Shown here: positions 8,005 through 15,320 of the stretch, piece after piece
Numbering within the stretch: position 1 is the first letter of the stretch
Layout: the number at the start of each line of letters is the position of its first letter
Origin: Sneathiella sp. HT1-7
GTDB taxonomy: Bacteria > Pseudomonadota > Alphaproteobacteria > Sneathiellales > Sneathiellaceae
Reading direction: 5' to 3'
Assembly (NCBI RefSeq): GCF_020731145.1
Contig: NZ_JAJFZN010000002.1
Span: 850,802 to 914,801 of the forward strand
Length of the DNA stretch: 64,000 bases
Position numbers and translations under genes: made by a program
Notes under the pieces: model-generated
Databases searched by the model: none
Told to the model about the DNA's origin: nothing
The model's input: only the letters and a program-made list of their open reading frames with translations

Positions 8005-8976
8005 CTAGTTCTTGATGCTGCTGGCGGAGGCCAACTGCGGCTGGCGGGTGATGATACGTACTTCCTGTGCGCTTATCACCTGGGCCTGAATAACCTTGCG
8101 GCTGTTAATGTTTTCAACTCGGATCACGTCCTCTTCCCCGCCGGATTCCAGGGTGCGACCTGTAACGGTGAGATACATGCCTCCCTGTTGCAGGATGACG
8201 GCAACCAACTTGCCTTTTTCCACGAGCACCGGATCACCTAGGTTGCTCATGCTAATGGGCAGGCCAGAGCGAACGGAGCGCCGAGGACTCTTACCGATCA
8301 GCAGCGCGGCATCGGTAACAATTTGTCGGCCTATTTTGCTGCTGCGCTCTGCTTTATAGTCGATGTCGCTTTCGCGGATTTCTTCACCTGCGGATTTGAA
8401 ACGCTTGAGGACCGGTACCATCATCTGTGCATGCACCTGTCCGCTCAACCGGATACGCTGACCGTTCTCGGAATGGGCGGGCGCGAGGATTTCGACTACG
8501 AACTGACCGCTATCGCGATTGATGAAAAGATTCTCAACTGAGACCGTCTGCTGTTCATCCGCCGCAATCTGGATATTCAGATTTTGTGTTGCCAGGTTCA
8601 TTTCGAAAAGATCCAGATCCAGTTCATACTCAAGTGCAGCACGAATTTGATCGGAAATGACCTGTTGCGGAATGCTGGAGCCGACGCGGCGGACAGTTAT
8701 TCGACGGATCGGATTTGCCGGGCGCCATTCAAGTCCTTCTGCATGAACATAACGTGCAACCGAGATAGCCTTGAACACCGTTGATTTTCCGGGCGCAGGT
8801 GCGGGCGCGATAACTTGGTCGGCCTTTTCGCCGGTGCCGAGGAAAAGATCGCCAAGGGTAATCTGTTCCCCTTCAACCGCGATGTCGCGGCGGAGGGTGA
8901 TCGTCTCTCCGGCAACTGAAACGGCCGGAGCAGTGAGTGCGATCGTCAAGGTAAGTATGAGTGCAATGTATTTCAT
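8005..8976 (-). CDS. flgA: Flagellar P-ring assembly chaperone FlgA
   Basis: FlgA is a periplasmic chaperone needed for P-ring (FlgI) assembly. The 323-residue protein has a cleavable signal peptide, an extended N-terminal region and the SAF/ChapFlgA domain in the C-terminal half (about 190–310), with the VPVLKRFKSAGEEI and VRSGLPIS blocks. An ATG at 8991 is also possible; 8976 gives the more usual signal peptide start. It lies between flgG and flgH in the same operon. Confidence 0.93.
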   Translation of the reverse strand: MKYIALILTLTIALTAPAVSVAGETITLRRDIAVEGEQITLGDLFLGTGEKADQVIAPAPAPGKSTVFKAISVARYVHAEGLEWRPANPIRRITVRRVGSSIPQQVISDQIRAALEYELDLDLFEMNLATQNLNIQIAADEQQTVSVENLFINRDSGQFVVEILAPAHSENGQRIRLSGQVHAQMMVPVLKRFKSAGEEIRESDIDYKAERSSKIGRQIVTDAALLIGKSPRRSVRSGLPISMSNLGDPVLVEKGKLVAVILQQGGMYLTVTGRTLESGGEEDVIRVENINSRKVIQAQVISAQEVRIITRQPQLASASSIKN

Positions 8977-9003
8977 AGCGATTTCTTTCATTCTAGAAAG
9001 TTT

Positions 9004-9792
9004 CTATCGACCAAGCTGGTTGGTAACCGACATCATTTCATCGGCGGCAGTAATGGTTTTCGAGTTCATCTCATAGGCACGCTGCGCACTGATGAGCTGG
9101 GTGATTTCCTGCACCGCGTTTACGTTGGACATTTCAAGATATCCCTGACGCAGGGTGCCAAAACCGGTGGAGCCAGGAACACCAATTGTCGGCGCGCCGG
9201 AGGCCGTGCTTTCCTGATAAAGGCTATCACCAAGAGGTTGCAGACCGCCTTCGTTGAAGAAGATGGCGAGATCAAGCTGCCCTACGGTCTGCAGGTTTAC
9301 CTGACCGTCGATCTGCACTTCCACTTCACCGCTTGGGTTAATGGTCACGCTGGTGGCGTCTTGCGGGATAGTGACACTGGGAATGACGGAAAAGCCATCC
9401 TGCGTCACGATTTCACCTGTGGGGCTCAGCTGAAAGGAACCCGCACGACTATAGGCTTCATCTCCGCTCGGGAGTAGGACACGAAAGTAACCTTCGCCCT
9501 GAACCGCAAGATCATAAGTATTGCCCGTTGATTCCAGGCCGCCCTGTTCGGTGATGCGGTAGACCGACGCAGTTTTCACGCCAACACCGATCTGGATACC
9601 GGCGGGAACAATCGTTCCTGCGTCGGAGGATGCCGCGCCGGCACGTTCCATGTCCTGATAGAGTAGGTCCTGAAATTCCGCGCGTTGGCGCTTAAAGGCG
9701 GTTGTCGTCATGTTTGCGATGTTATTGGAGATAACATCCACGTTAAGCTGCTGGGCCAACATACCTGTGGCGGCAATACCGAGTGCTCGCAT
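9004..9792 (-). CDS. flgG: Flagellar distal rod protein FlgG
   Basis: FlgG forms the distal rod. At 262 residues it has the standard length, the N-terminal axial-protein motif (MLAQQLNVDVISNNIANMTT) and the C-terminal helix with SAQRAYEMNSK that packs with the N-terminus in the rod. An AGAAGGAAG ribosome site precedes the ATG. It follows flgF by 15 bases. Confidence 0.97.
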   Translation of the reverse strand: MRALGIAATGMLAQQLNVDVISNNIANMTTTAFKRQRAEFQDLLYQDMERAGAASSDAGTIVPAGIQIGVGVKTASVYRITEQGGLESTGNTYDLAVQGEGYFRVLLPSGDEAYSRAGSFQLSPTGEIVTQDGFSVIPSVTIPQDATSVTINPSGEVEVQIDGQVNLQTVGQLDLAIFFNEGGLQPLGDSLYQESTASGAPTIGVPGSTGFGTLRQGYLEMSNVNAVQEITQLISAQRAYEMNSKTITAADEMMSVTNQLGR

Positions 9793-9807
9793 TATCGTCT
9801 TCCTTCT

Positions 9808-10530
9808 TTACTGTAGTGTTGGCATTTCTTCGATGGTTTTCATCTGCAGGTCATGTTCAGAATCCAGCAGTTGTTGGGCCGACTGATAGGCACGCATGAT
9901 GTCGATCATCGCGGTCATTTCCAGAATGGGCTGGACGTTCGACTTTTCCAATGTGCGCTGCATGATGTTGACATCAACCGCGGCCTCAGGCCGGAAATCT
10001 TCCGCATCATAAAGGCCGTTACCGACCTGTTTCAGAATTTGCGGATTTTCGAAATTGACCAGACCGATCTTTGCTGTCTGTCCTGGGGCTGTCGTGACCG
10101 TACCATCCGGTGCGATGGAAACTTCCTGGAATTGGAGGTCTATGGTGATTTTACGATTGTTCTCATCCAGCAGGGCCTCATTATTGATGGTGACAACATT
10201 TCCGTCGGGATCAAGGCGGAAGCTGCCATTGCGTGTATAGCGAATGCCTTCAGCTGTTTCGATGGAGAAATATCCCTCGCCGCTGATGGCAAGATCAAGC
10301 GGCCGTCCAGTATGTGTGAACTCGCCTTCGCGCAAATCACGATAGCTGCCGTAATCCTGAACATAAGAGACGTCGTCCTGGTTCGCGCGCTCTACAAGGA
10401 ACTCCTCAAAAAGGGGATGTTCACTCTTGAAGGCCGTCGTATTGACGTTTGCAAGGTTGTTTGCGGTCATGTCGAGGCGCCGTTTCAGCGCCATCTGCTG
10501 TGACAATCCAATAAAAACTGCGTTTTCCAT
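9808..10530 (-). CDS. flgF: Flagellar proximal rod protein FlgF
   Basis: Proximal rod component of 240 residues from the ATG at 10530 (a longer frame from 10551 lacks support). It has the axial-protein N-terminus with DMTANNLANVNTTAFK and the C-terminal MIDIMRAYQSAQQLL helix. First gene of the flgF–flgG–flgA–flgH operon. A sigma-54 promoter lies 41–56 bases upstream. Confidence 0.95.
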   Translation of the reverse strand: MENAVFIGLSQQMALKRRLDMTANNLANVNTTAFKSEHPLFEEFLVERANQDDVSYVQDYGSYRDLREGEFTHTGRPLDLAISGEGYFSIETAEGIRYTRNGSFRLDPDGNVVTINNEALLDENNRKITIDLQFQEVSIAPDGTVTTAPGQTAKIGLVNFENPQILKQVGNGLYDAEDFRPEAAVDVNIMQRTLEKSNVQPILEMTAMIDIMRAYQSAQQLLDSEHDLQMKTIEEMPTLQ

Positions 10531-10840
10531 ATCTCTGCCTTTCTGGCACAAATTGATCTGCCCAGTTATATGCAGACCCCATGCCAGAAAAAAATACTAA
10601 TAAAAACAATATGTTGAGTTTGAGTTTGGCGGTATTGGCAGGCAGTCTGGGGTGTAAATACGACCACCATCGGCAATTTTTTCCCCCTAAATAAGGTTGA
10701 GGCACACCGGATTGGCATTTTCCCATATAAATTGCGATTTTCCGTAAAAGATTTGGCTAATCTCAACCTCTTGTTAACCAAAGCGGCCTACTCTGTGACC
10801 TGTTATTAAAGGTCTAATTCGTTGAGGGTAAAAACGAACA
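10531..10840. other. Intergenic region, flgF / fliL
   Basis: This 310-base spacer separates two divergent flagellar operons. It contains the sigma-54 promoter for flgF at 10571–10586. On the fliL side I see only a TTAACC half site near 10774 and no convincing promoter. No RNA gene was recognised. Confidence 0.5.
10571..10586 (-). promoter_or_regulatory. Sigma-54 promoter for flgF operon
   Basis: Minus-strand sequence TGGCATG-GGGT-CTGCA has the invariant GG and GC doublets with the required ten-base spacing, and differs from TGGCACG-N4-TTGCA only at pyrimidine-for-pyrimidine positions. Transcription would begin near 10560, about 30 bases before the flgF ATG. Together with the flgI promoter it indicates sigma-54 control of rod and ring genes. 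Confidence 0.7.
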
Positions 10841-11368
10841 ATGGTTGACGAGACAGAAGAAGAGGCGCTGGACGCCGATCAGGAAGAAGACGGCGAGCCG
10901 AAGAAAAAGAAGAAATTTAGCGGTAAGGTTCTGGTTCTGTTTGTTCTGCTTCCCTTGCTGGTCGTCGGTGGCGGCGCGGGTGGTGCCTATTTCGCAGGTG
11001 TATTCGATACGCCGGAACCAACGGAAGAGGAAATCGCCGCAGAGGCCGTTGAGGTCAACAAGAAAGTGGTTTTCTACGATCTGCCAGAAATGCTTGTCAA
11101 TCTTAACTCCGCTAATTCATCAAGCAGCTTTTTGAAGCTTGGTGTTTCGCTGGAACTGGAAGATGAAACCACGATTCCGGATCTGGAACTTTTGATTCCG
11201 CGGATCATGGATAATTTTCAGGTTTACCTGCGTGAACTCCGGAAAGAAGACCTGAACGGCTCTCAGGGCGTATTCCGCCTGAAGGAAGAATTGCTGATGC
11301 GGATCAATAGTTCGGTCGCGCCAGTCAAAGTGAACGACGTGTTGTTTAAAGAAATGCTGGTGCAGTAG
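10841..11368 (+). CDS. fliL: Flagellar basal-body protein FliL
   Basis: FliL is an inner-membrane protein that surrounds the stator and supports motor torque. The 175-residue product has a charged cytoplasmic N-terminus (1–28, Asp/Glu then Lys-rich), one membrane segment (about 29–52) and a periplasmic stomatin-like domain (about 70–175). It is followed by fliM after eight bases, the usual alphaproteobacterial order, and starts the long fliL–fliM–motB-like operon. Confidence 0.93.
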   Translation: MVDETEEEALDADQEEDGEPKKKKKFSGKVLVLFVLLPLLVVGGGAGGAYFAGVFDTPEPTEEEIAAEAVEVNKKVVFYDLPEMLVNLNSANSSSSFLKLGVSLELEDETTIPDLELLIPRIMDNFQVYLRELRKEDLNGSQGVFRLKEELLMRINSSVAPVKVNDVLFKEMLVQ

Positions 11369-11376
11369 GAAAATTT

Positions 11377-12537
11377 ATGTCTGATCAAGACGACGAAATG
11401 GATATGGCCGCTGCGATGGCCGCTGAAGACGACGGTGAGATGGACATGGCCGCCGCGATGGCCGCCGATGATGACGGCGAAATGGATATGGCCGCGGCAA
11501 TGGGCGGTGATGACGATATGGCCGCTGCGATGGAGGGAGGCGACGACGCGTCCTCCGCTGCCGAAATGAGTGGCCACAGCACACGTGTTCTTAACCAGGA
11601 CGAAATCGACAGCCTGCTTGGCTTTGACATGGACGGCGGCGAGGGGGGTGAAAACTCTGGCATCAAGGCCATCATCAACTCTGCGCTGGTCAATTATGAA
11701 CGTCTCCCCATGCTGGAGGTTGTGTTTGATCGTCTAGTCCGGATGATGACGACGTCGCTGCGCAACTTTACATCTGATAACGTGGAAGTCAGTCTTGATA
11801 ACATCACCTCCATCCGGTTTGGTGATTATCTCAACTCTATTCCGCTTCCCGCAATTTTGAGCGTTTTCCGCGCCGAAGAGTGGGATAACTTTGGCCTGAT
11901 CATGGTCGAAAGCTCCCTGATTTACTCAATCGTTGACGTACTGCTCGGCGGGCGTCGCGGTACGGCGGCAATGCGGATTGAAGGTCGCCCCTATACGACG
12001 ATTGAGCGCAACCTGGTCGAGCGGATGATATCTGTTGTTCTTAACGACATGACCGGCGCGTTTGAACCTCTAAGCCCAGTAACCTTCCGTCATGAGCGGA
12101 TTGAGACCAACCCACGCTTCGCGACGATTGCGCGCCCGGCGAATGCAGCGATCCTGATCAAGCTCCGTATTGATATGGAAGATCGCGGCGGACGCATTGA
12201 AATGCTTTTGCCCTATGCCACACTTGAACCGGTTCGTGAGTTGCTTCTGCAGATGTTTATGGGGGAGAAATTCGGCCGTGACAGCATTTGGGAAAACCAT
12301 CTGGCCACCGAGCTTTGGTCAACCGAGGTAGATATCCAGGCTGTTCTTGATGAGAAAAAGATGTCTCTCAGTGAGGTTTTGAATCTCGGTATTGGCGATA
12401 CGGTCATGTTTAATGCGTCGCCAGACAGCCCGACGACCCTACGATGCGGTGGCATTTCGATGGTCTCAGGCAAGATGGGTCGATCCGGCCAAAATATCGC
12501 CGTTAAGGTTGATAAGTCACTCAGACCTATGGGTTAG
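11377..12537 (+). CDS. fliM: Flagellar motor switch protein FliM with acidic repeat N-terminus
   Basis: FliM is the C-ring switch protein that binds CheY-P. The FliM core (about residues 72–386) is typical: the CheY-binding motif LNQDEIDSLLGF at 72–83, a CheC-like middle domain and a C-terminal SpoA domain. What is unusual is the first 70 residues. They consist of Asp/Glu/Met/Ala repeats (EMDMAAAM units at a 14-residue period at 7–42, then a shortened unit near 47–52), so the CheY motif is pushed from the extreme N-terminus to residue 72. The ATG at 11377 lies eight bases after fliL. An internal start closer to the motif is possible but none has a better ribosome site. Confidence 0.92.
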   Translation: MSDQDDEMDMAAAMAAEDDGEMDMAAAMAADDDGEMDMAAAMGGDDDMAAAMEGGDDASSAAEMSGHSTRVLNQDEIDSLLGFDMDGGEGGENSGIKAIINSALVNYERLPMLEVVFDRLVRMMTTSLRNFTSDNVEVSLDNITSIRFGDYLNSIPLPAILSVFRAEEWDNFGLIMVESSLIYSIVDVLLGGRRGTAAMRIEGRPYTTIERNLVERMISVVLNDMTGAFEPLSPVTFRHERIETNPRFATIARPANAAILIKLRIDMEDRGGRIEMLLPYATLEPVRELLLQMFMGEKFGRDSIWENHLATELWSTEVDIQAVLDEKKMSLSEVLNLGIGDTVMFNASPDSPTTLRCGGISMVSGKMGRSGQNIAVKVDKSLRPMG

Positions 12538-12541
12538 AATA

Positions 12542-13024
12542 ATGATGGATAATATGCCCCTCGATTTTCTGCTTAACTTGTTTCTAGTCGGCTTGCTGCT
12601 GGCGACAATCGCTTACTGCGCCATGTTGAACAAGCGATTGTCCAATATGCGTGATGCCCATTCGGAATTGCGTCAATTGACGGAAGAGTTTGACAAAGCG
12701 CTTGTTCGATCGAAAAGCGGCGTGGATGAGCTGAAACTGCAGGCGGCGACAACCGGGAAACAGTTTAATGCCGAAATCAAGCAGGCCAAGGAACTCATAG
12801 AAGAATTACAACTTATCAATGCGTCCAGCACGCGTATTGCGGACCGTCTTCAGAAGGGCGTGGAATCCTCGTCCAAGCGGGAAATAACCGGCATTTATGA
12901 CGATGATCCCGCCGGTCTTTTCGACGATGAAGATGTCGTGCCTGCGCGTCCGGCAGAAGAACCGGCGAAGTTCCGCACTGAGGCGGAAAAAGAGCTTTTT
13001 GACATGCTGACTAAGTCGAAGTGA
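12542..13024 (+). CDS. DUF6468-type membrane protein of flagellar operon
   Basis: A 160-residue protein with one N-terminal membrane segment (about 6–28), a long coiled coil (about 30–115) and an acidic C-terminal tail. This layout matches the DUF6468 proteins found beside fliL/fliM in alphaproteobacteria; their function is unknown. The start at 12542 is five bases after the fliM stop. Position between fliM and the MotE-like gene suggests a motor or assembly role at the inner membrane. Confidence 0.65.
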   Translation: MMDNMPLDFLLNLFLVGLLLATIAYCAMLNKRLSNMRDAHSELRQLTEEFDKALVRSKSGVDELKLQAATTGKQFNAEIKQAKELIEELQLINASSTRIADRLQKGVESSSKREITGIYDDDPAGLFDDEDVVPARPAEEPAKFRTEAEKELFDMLTKSK

Positions 13025-13038
13025 GACAGGGTTTTTTC

Positions 13039-13740
13039 ATGATGAAACATATTCGCATATTGCCGATAACAGTCGTTGCACTGGTTCTGATATTCGGTCT
13101 CAAGCTGAGCGCTGTCTGGACGGGCGCGCAGGGCGTTCTCTTCGACGTTGATGTGGCAACGGCTCAAGCCAGTGACAAGACCGAGGAGGCTGAACCAGAA
13201 GAAGCAGCCGCAGTGGAAGATGAGAAAATGGACGCGGCTGAAGAAAGTGCACCGACCGTCGAGCCTGTGAAAGAGGCGACGGTTGCCTCAGCCGACCCGA
13301 ACGGCTCACAGCAGTTTTCAAAGAGTGAAATTGAGGTTCTAGAGCGTCTGGTTGACCGCCGGGCGGAGTTGGACCGTCGCGGTGAAGAACTGGATATGCG
13401 TGATAATCTGCTCAAGGCGACAGAATCTCGCATTGACGAAAAAATCAGTGAATTGAAAGAGATGGAGACAACTCTTAAATCTCTTCTTCAAATGCATGAC
13501 GAGCAGGAAAAGGCCCAAATGGAGAGCCTGGTCAAGATCTATGAGAAAATGAAGCCCAAAGACGCAGCGCGCATTTTCAACGAGCTTGAAATGGATATCC
13601 TCATCGATGTTGCGAGTAGCATCAAGGAATCAAAAATGGCGCCAATTCTTGCGGCGATGAACAGTAAACGGGCGAATATGCTGACCGTTGAACTGGCCAC
13701 CCGCCGCCAGCTTCCCGGGGAGGAAGAAGGTAAGAGCTAA
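13039..13740 (+). CDS. MotE-like flagellar protein (MgtE-N-like domain)
   Basis: A 233-residue exported or membrane-anchored protein: a membrane segment or signal (about 6–28), an Ala/Glu-rich linker (40–90), a coiled coil (95–160) and a C-terminal MgtE-N-like helical domain (about 165–225) with KMKPKDAARIFNEL. In Sinorhizobium MotE is a periplasmic chaperone for the motility protein MotC and has this architecture, so a stator-accessory role is likely. The ATG at 13039 follows AGACAGG; the preceding gene ends 14 bases earlier. Confidence 0.7.
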   Translation: MMKHIRILPITVVALVLIFGLKLSAVWTGAQGVLFDVDVATAQASDKTEEAEPEEAAAVEDEKMDAAEESAPTVEPVKEATVASADPNGSQQFSKSEIEVLERLVDRRAELDRRGEELDMRDNLLKATESRIDEKISELKEMETTLKSLLQMHDEQEKAQMESLVKIYEKMKPKDAARIFNELEMDILIDVASSIKESKMAPILAAMNSKRANMLTVELATRRQLPGEEEGKS

Positions 13741-13883
13741 TCCGTCGGCTAAGTACTTTTTATCATTATTGAAATTCGTGAGAATTAGTTCTCCTCTTTA
13801 CCGCTGATTAACCATTGCCGGGTAAAATTTGCCTATCTTGAAGCGCTAATGATGCGCAGCCGTAAGAATAGGCAGGAAACCGG

Positions 13884-14597
13884 GTGACTGGAACGGACAA
13901 TAAAATATCGGTGGAAATCGACATGGGTGAGCCGATGACAGGCCCGGCGATTGAGAAAAACGCCAATGCCGTCGTCTTTGTGTCGCTCTATCTGCTGTTG
14001 CTCGCCTTCTTCATTTTCCTGCACTCCGTCTCTGTTCTGCAAGAAGAACGTGTCCGGACAGTTCTTGGCAGTGTGAATATCGCCTTTGCAGGCTTGTCCC
14101 GTGATACCCCGGCGGATCGGCAGAAGAAACTTTCCGGCGAAGAACAGGGCACGCAAGACTTTCACGCAAAACTCAAAAATGTATTTGAAACGGCGGTCCC
14201 ACTTGTTGAATCCCGTTTTACAAAGGGCGGCACGCGGCTTCAATTCTCTGTTCCCGTTCGTCAACTGTTTGGCTATCGCAGTCTGGAGTTGCGCGACACA
14301 CTTGGCTCTTTTCTCGATGATGTTGCCGCGACATTGATTGCACGTAACAATAACGTTTCGACTGATCTTGAAATTCTTATCGGCTCCGGCGTTGATCTGC
14401 CGAAGCTTGCGAATGTTTCCGATGACATCGCCGCGCAGCGGGTCAGCCATCTTTCTCAGGTTTTGATGGAGGCGGGGGTGCCCTCTCGCAATATATCGAT
14501 TGGTGTGGCCGCAGGAGATGCAGGGCTAATTCATTTCAGCTTTTTTCTGCGGCCGTCGCTTACCTTTCAGTTCCGGCCGGAGGAAGGTGCACCATGA
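13884..14597 (+). CDS. MotB-like protein lacking the proton-channel Asp
   Basis: A 237-residue protein with a MotB-like single membrane segment (about 29–51, LYLLLLAFFIFLHS) and a periplasmic domain of about 180 residues that keeps only a vague OmpA-like pattern near the C-terminus. When aligned on the shared LAFF stretch with the downstream MotB-like protein, the proton-carrying Asp is replaced by Ser34, so it should not conduct protons by itself. The GTG start at 13884 is supported by GGCAGGAAA upstream. It overlaps the next gene by four bases (ATGA), so the pair is translationally coupled. Confidence 0.7.
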   Translation: MTGTDNKISVEIDMGEPMTGPAIEKNANAVVFVSLYLLLLAFFIFLHSVSVLQEERVRTVLGSVNIAFAGLSRDTPADRQKKLSGEEQGTQDFHAKLKNVFETAVPLVESRFTKGGTRLQFSVPVRQLFGYRSLELRDTLGSFLDDVAATLIARNNNVSTDLEILIGSGVDLPKLANVSDDIAAQRVSHLSQVLMEAGVPSRNISIGVAAGDAGLIHFSFFLRPSLTFQFRPEEGAP

Positions 14598-15316
14598 CTA
14601 TTATCGGCCTGAGTTATGAAAAATCACCGACCACCAGCACGGCCTGGATGACGTCGCTCGCCGATTTGTTGGCGCTGCTGCTCGCATTTTTCGTGCTGAT
14701 GTTTTCGATGAGTGAAATCAAGGTCGACCGTTGGCAGACCTTGACCGAAACTTTCGGTAACAAGATGAGCGACGTTACTGATCTGGTCACCAAGACAGGC
14801 GAAGCTGAAAAAAACATGTCGATGATCAATGAGCCCAAGGCTATTGATCTTGCCTATCTTGAGCATATTTTGAACGGTAAAAAGCAGCAGAGCGAGCTTC
14901 TCGCGAATGTTGATATTTTTCGTGCCGACGATCGTCTGGTCATTTCTCTTGCCGGCTGGGATTTCTTCAAGCCGGGAACCGAAAAGGAAGGCGGCGAGGT
15001 TGTTGAAGTGATCGACATGATCGGCAGTACGCTCCATCACGTTAATAATCAGGTCGAGGTTTATGGGCATACGGATCCGGACCCGATCACTTCTCCGACG
15101 GCAAAATATTCGAATAACTGGGCGCTGTCGCTGGCCCGTGCGCTGTCGGTGGCAAATGAGTTGGAACGCTCCGGATATGATTATCCGATCCGGGTTTACG
15201 GCATGGCGGATTCCCGCTTTAGTGAACTAATTTTTGTGGACGACAAGGTTAAAAAATATGCTTTGGCGCGACGTGTGGACATCGTTGTGCGTGAAGCTGA
15301 GGGTCGAGGGAAGTAA
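14594..15316 (+). CDS. MotB-like stator protein with OmpA domain
   Basis: A 240-residue stator-type protein with the MotB membrane helix SLADLLALLLAFFVLMFS, in which Asp24 fits the conserved proton-carrying residue. The C-terminal OmpA-like peptidoglycan-binding domain is at about 125–235 (VEVYGHTDP and NWALSLARALSV). No motA is in the window. It is coupled to the upstream Asp-less MotB-like protein by a four-base overlap, and followed after four bases by the TPR gene. Confidence 0.85.
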   Translation: MTIIGLSYEKSPTTSTAWMTSLADLLALLLAFFVLMFSMSEIKVDRWQTLTETFGNKMSDVTDLVTKTGEAEKNMSMINEPKAIDLAYLEHILNGKKQQSELLANVDIFRADDRLVISLAGWDFFKPGTEKEGGEVVEVIDMIGSTLHHVNNQVEVYGHTDPDPITSPTAKYSNNWALSLARALSVANELERSGYDYPIRVYGMADSRFSELIFVDDKVKKYALARRVDIVVREAEGRGK

Positions 15317-15320
15317 GATT

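Noticed and set aside
10632..10650. Possible sigma-54 promoter for fliL
   Set aside because: The -24 element is fair (TGGCAGG), but the required GC doublet of the -12 element reads GG.
13833..14450. A 205-codon open frame on the minus strand
   Set aside because: It is antisense to the MotB-like gene, has no domain, and the plus-strand gene has a ribosome site, a membrane helix and coupled neighbours.
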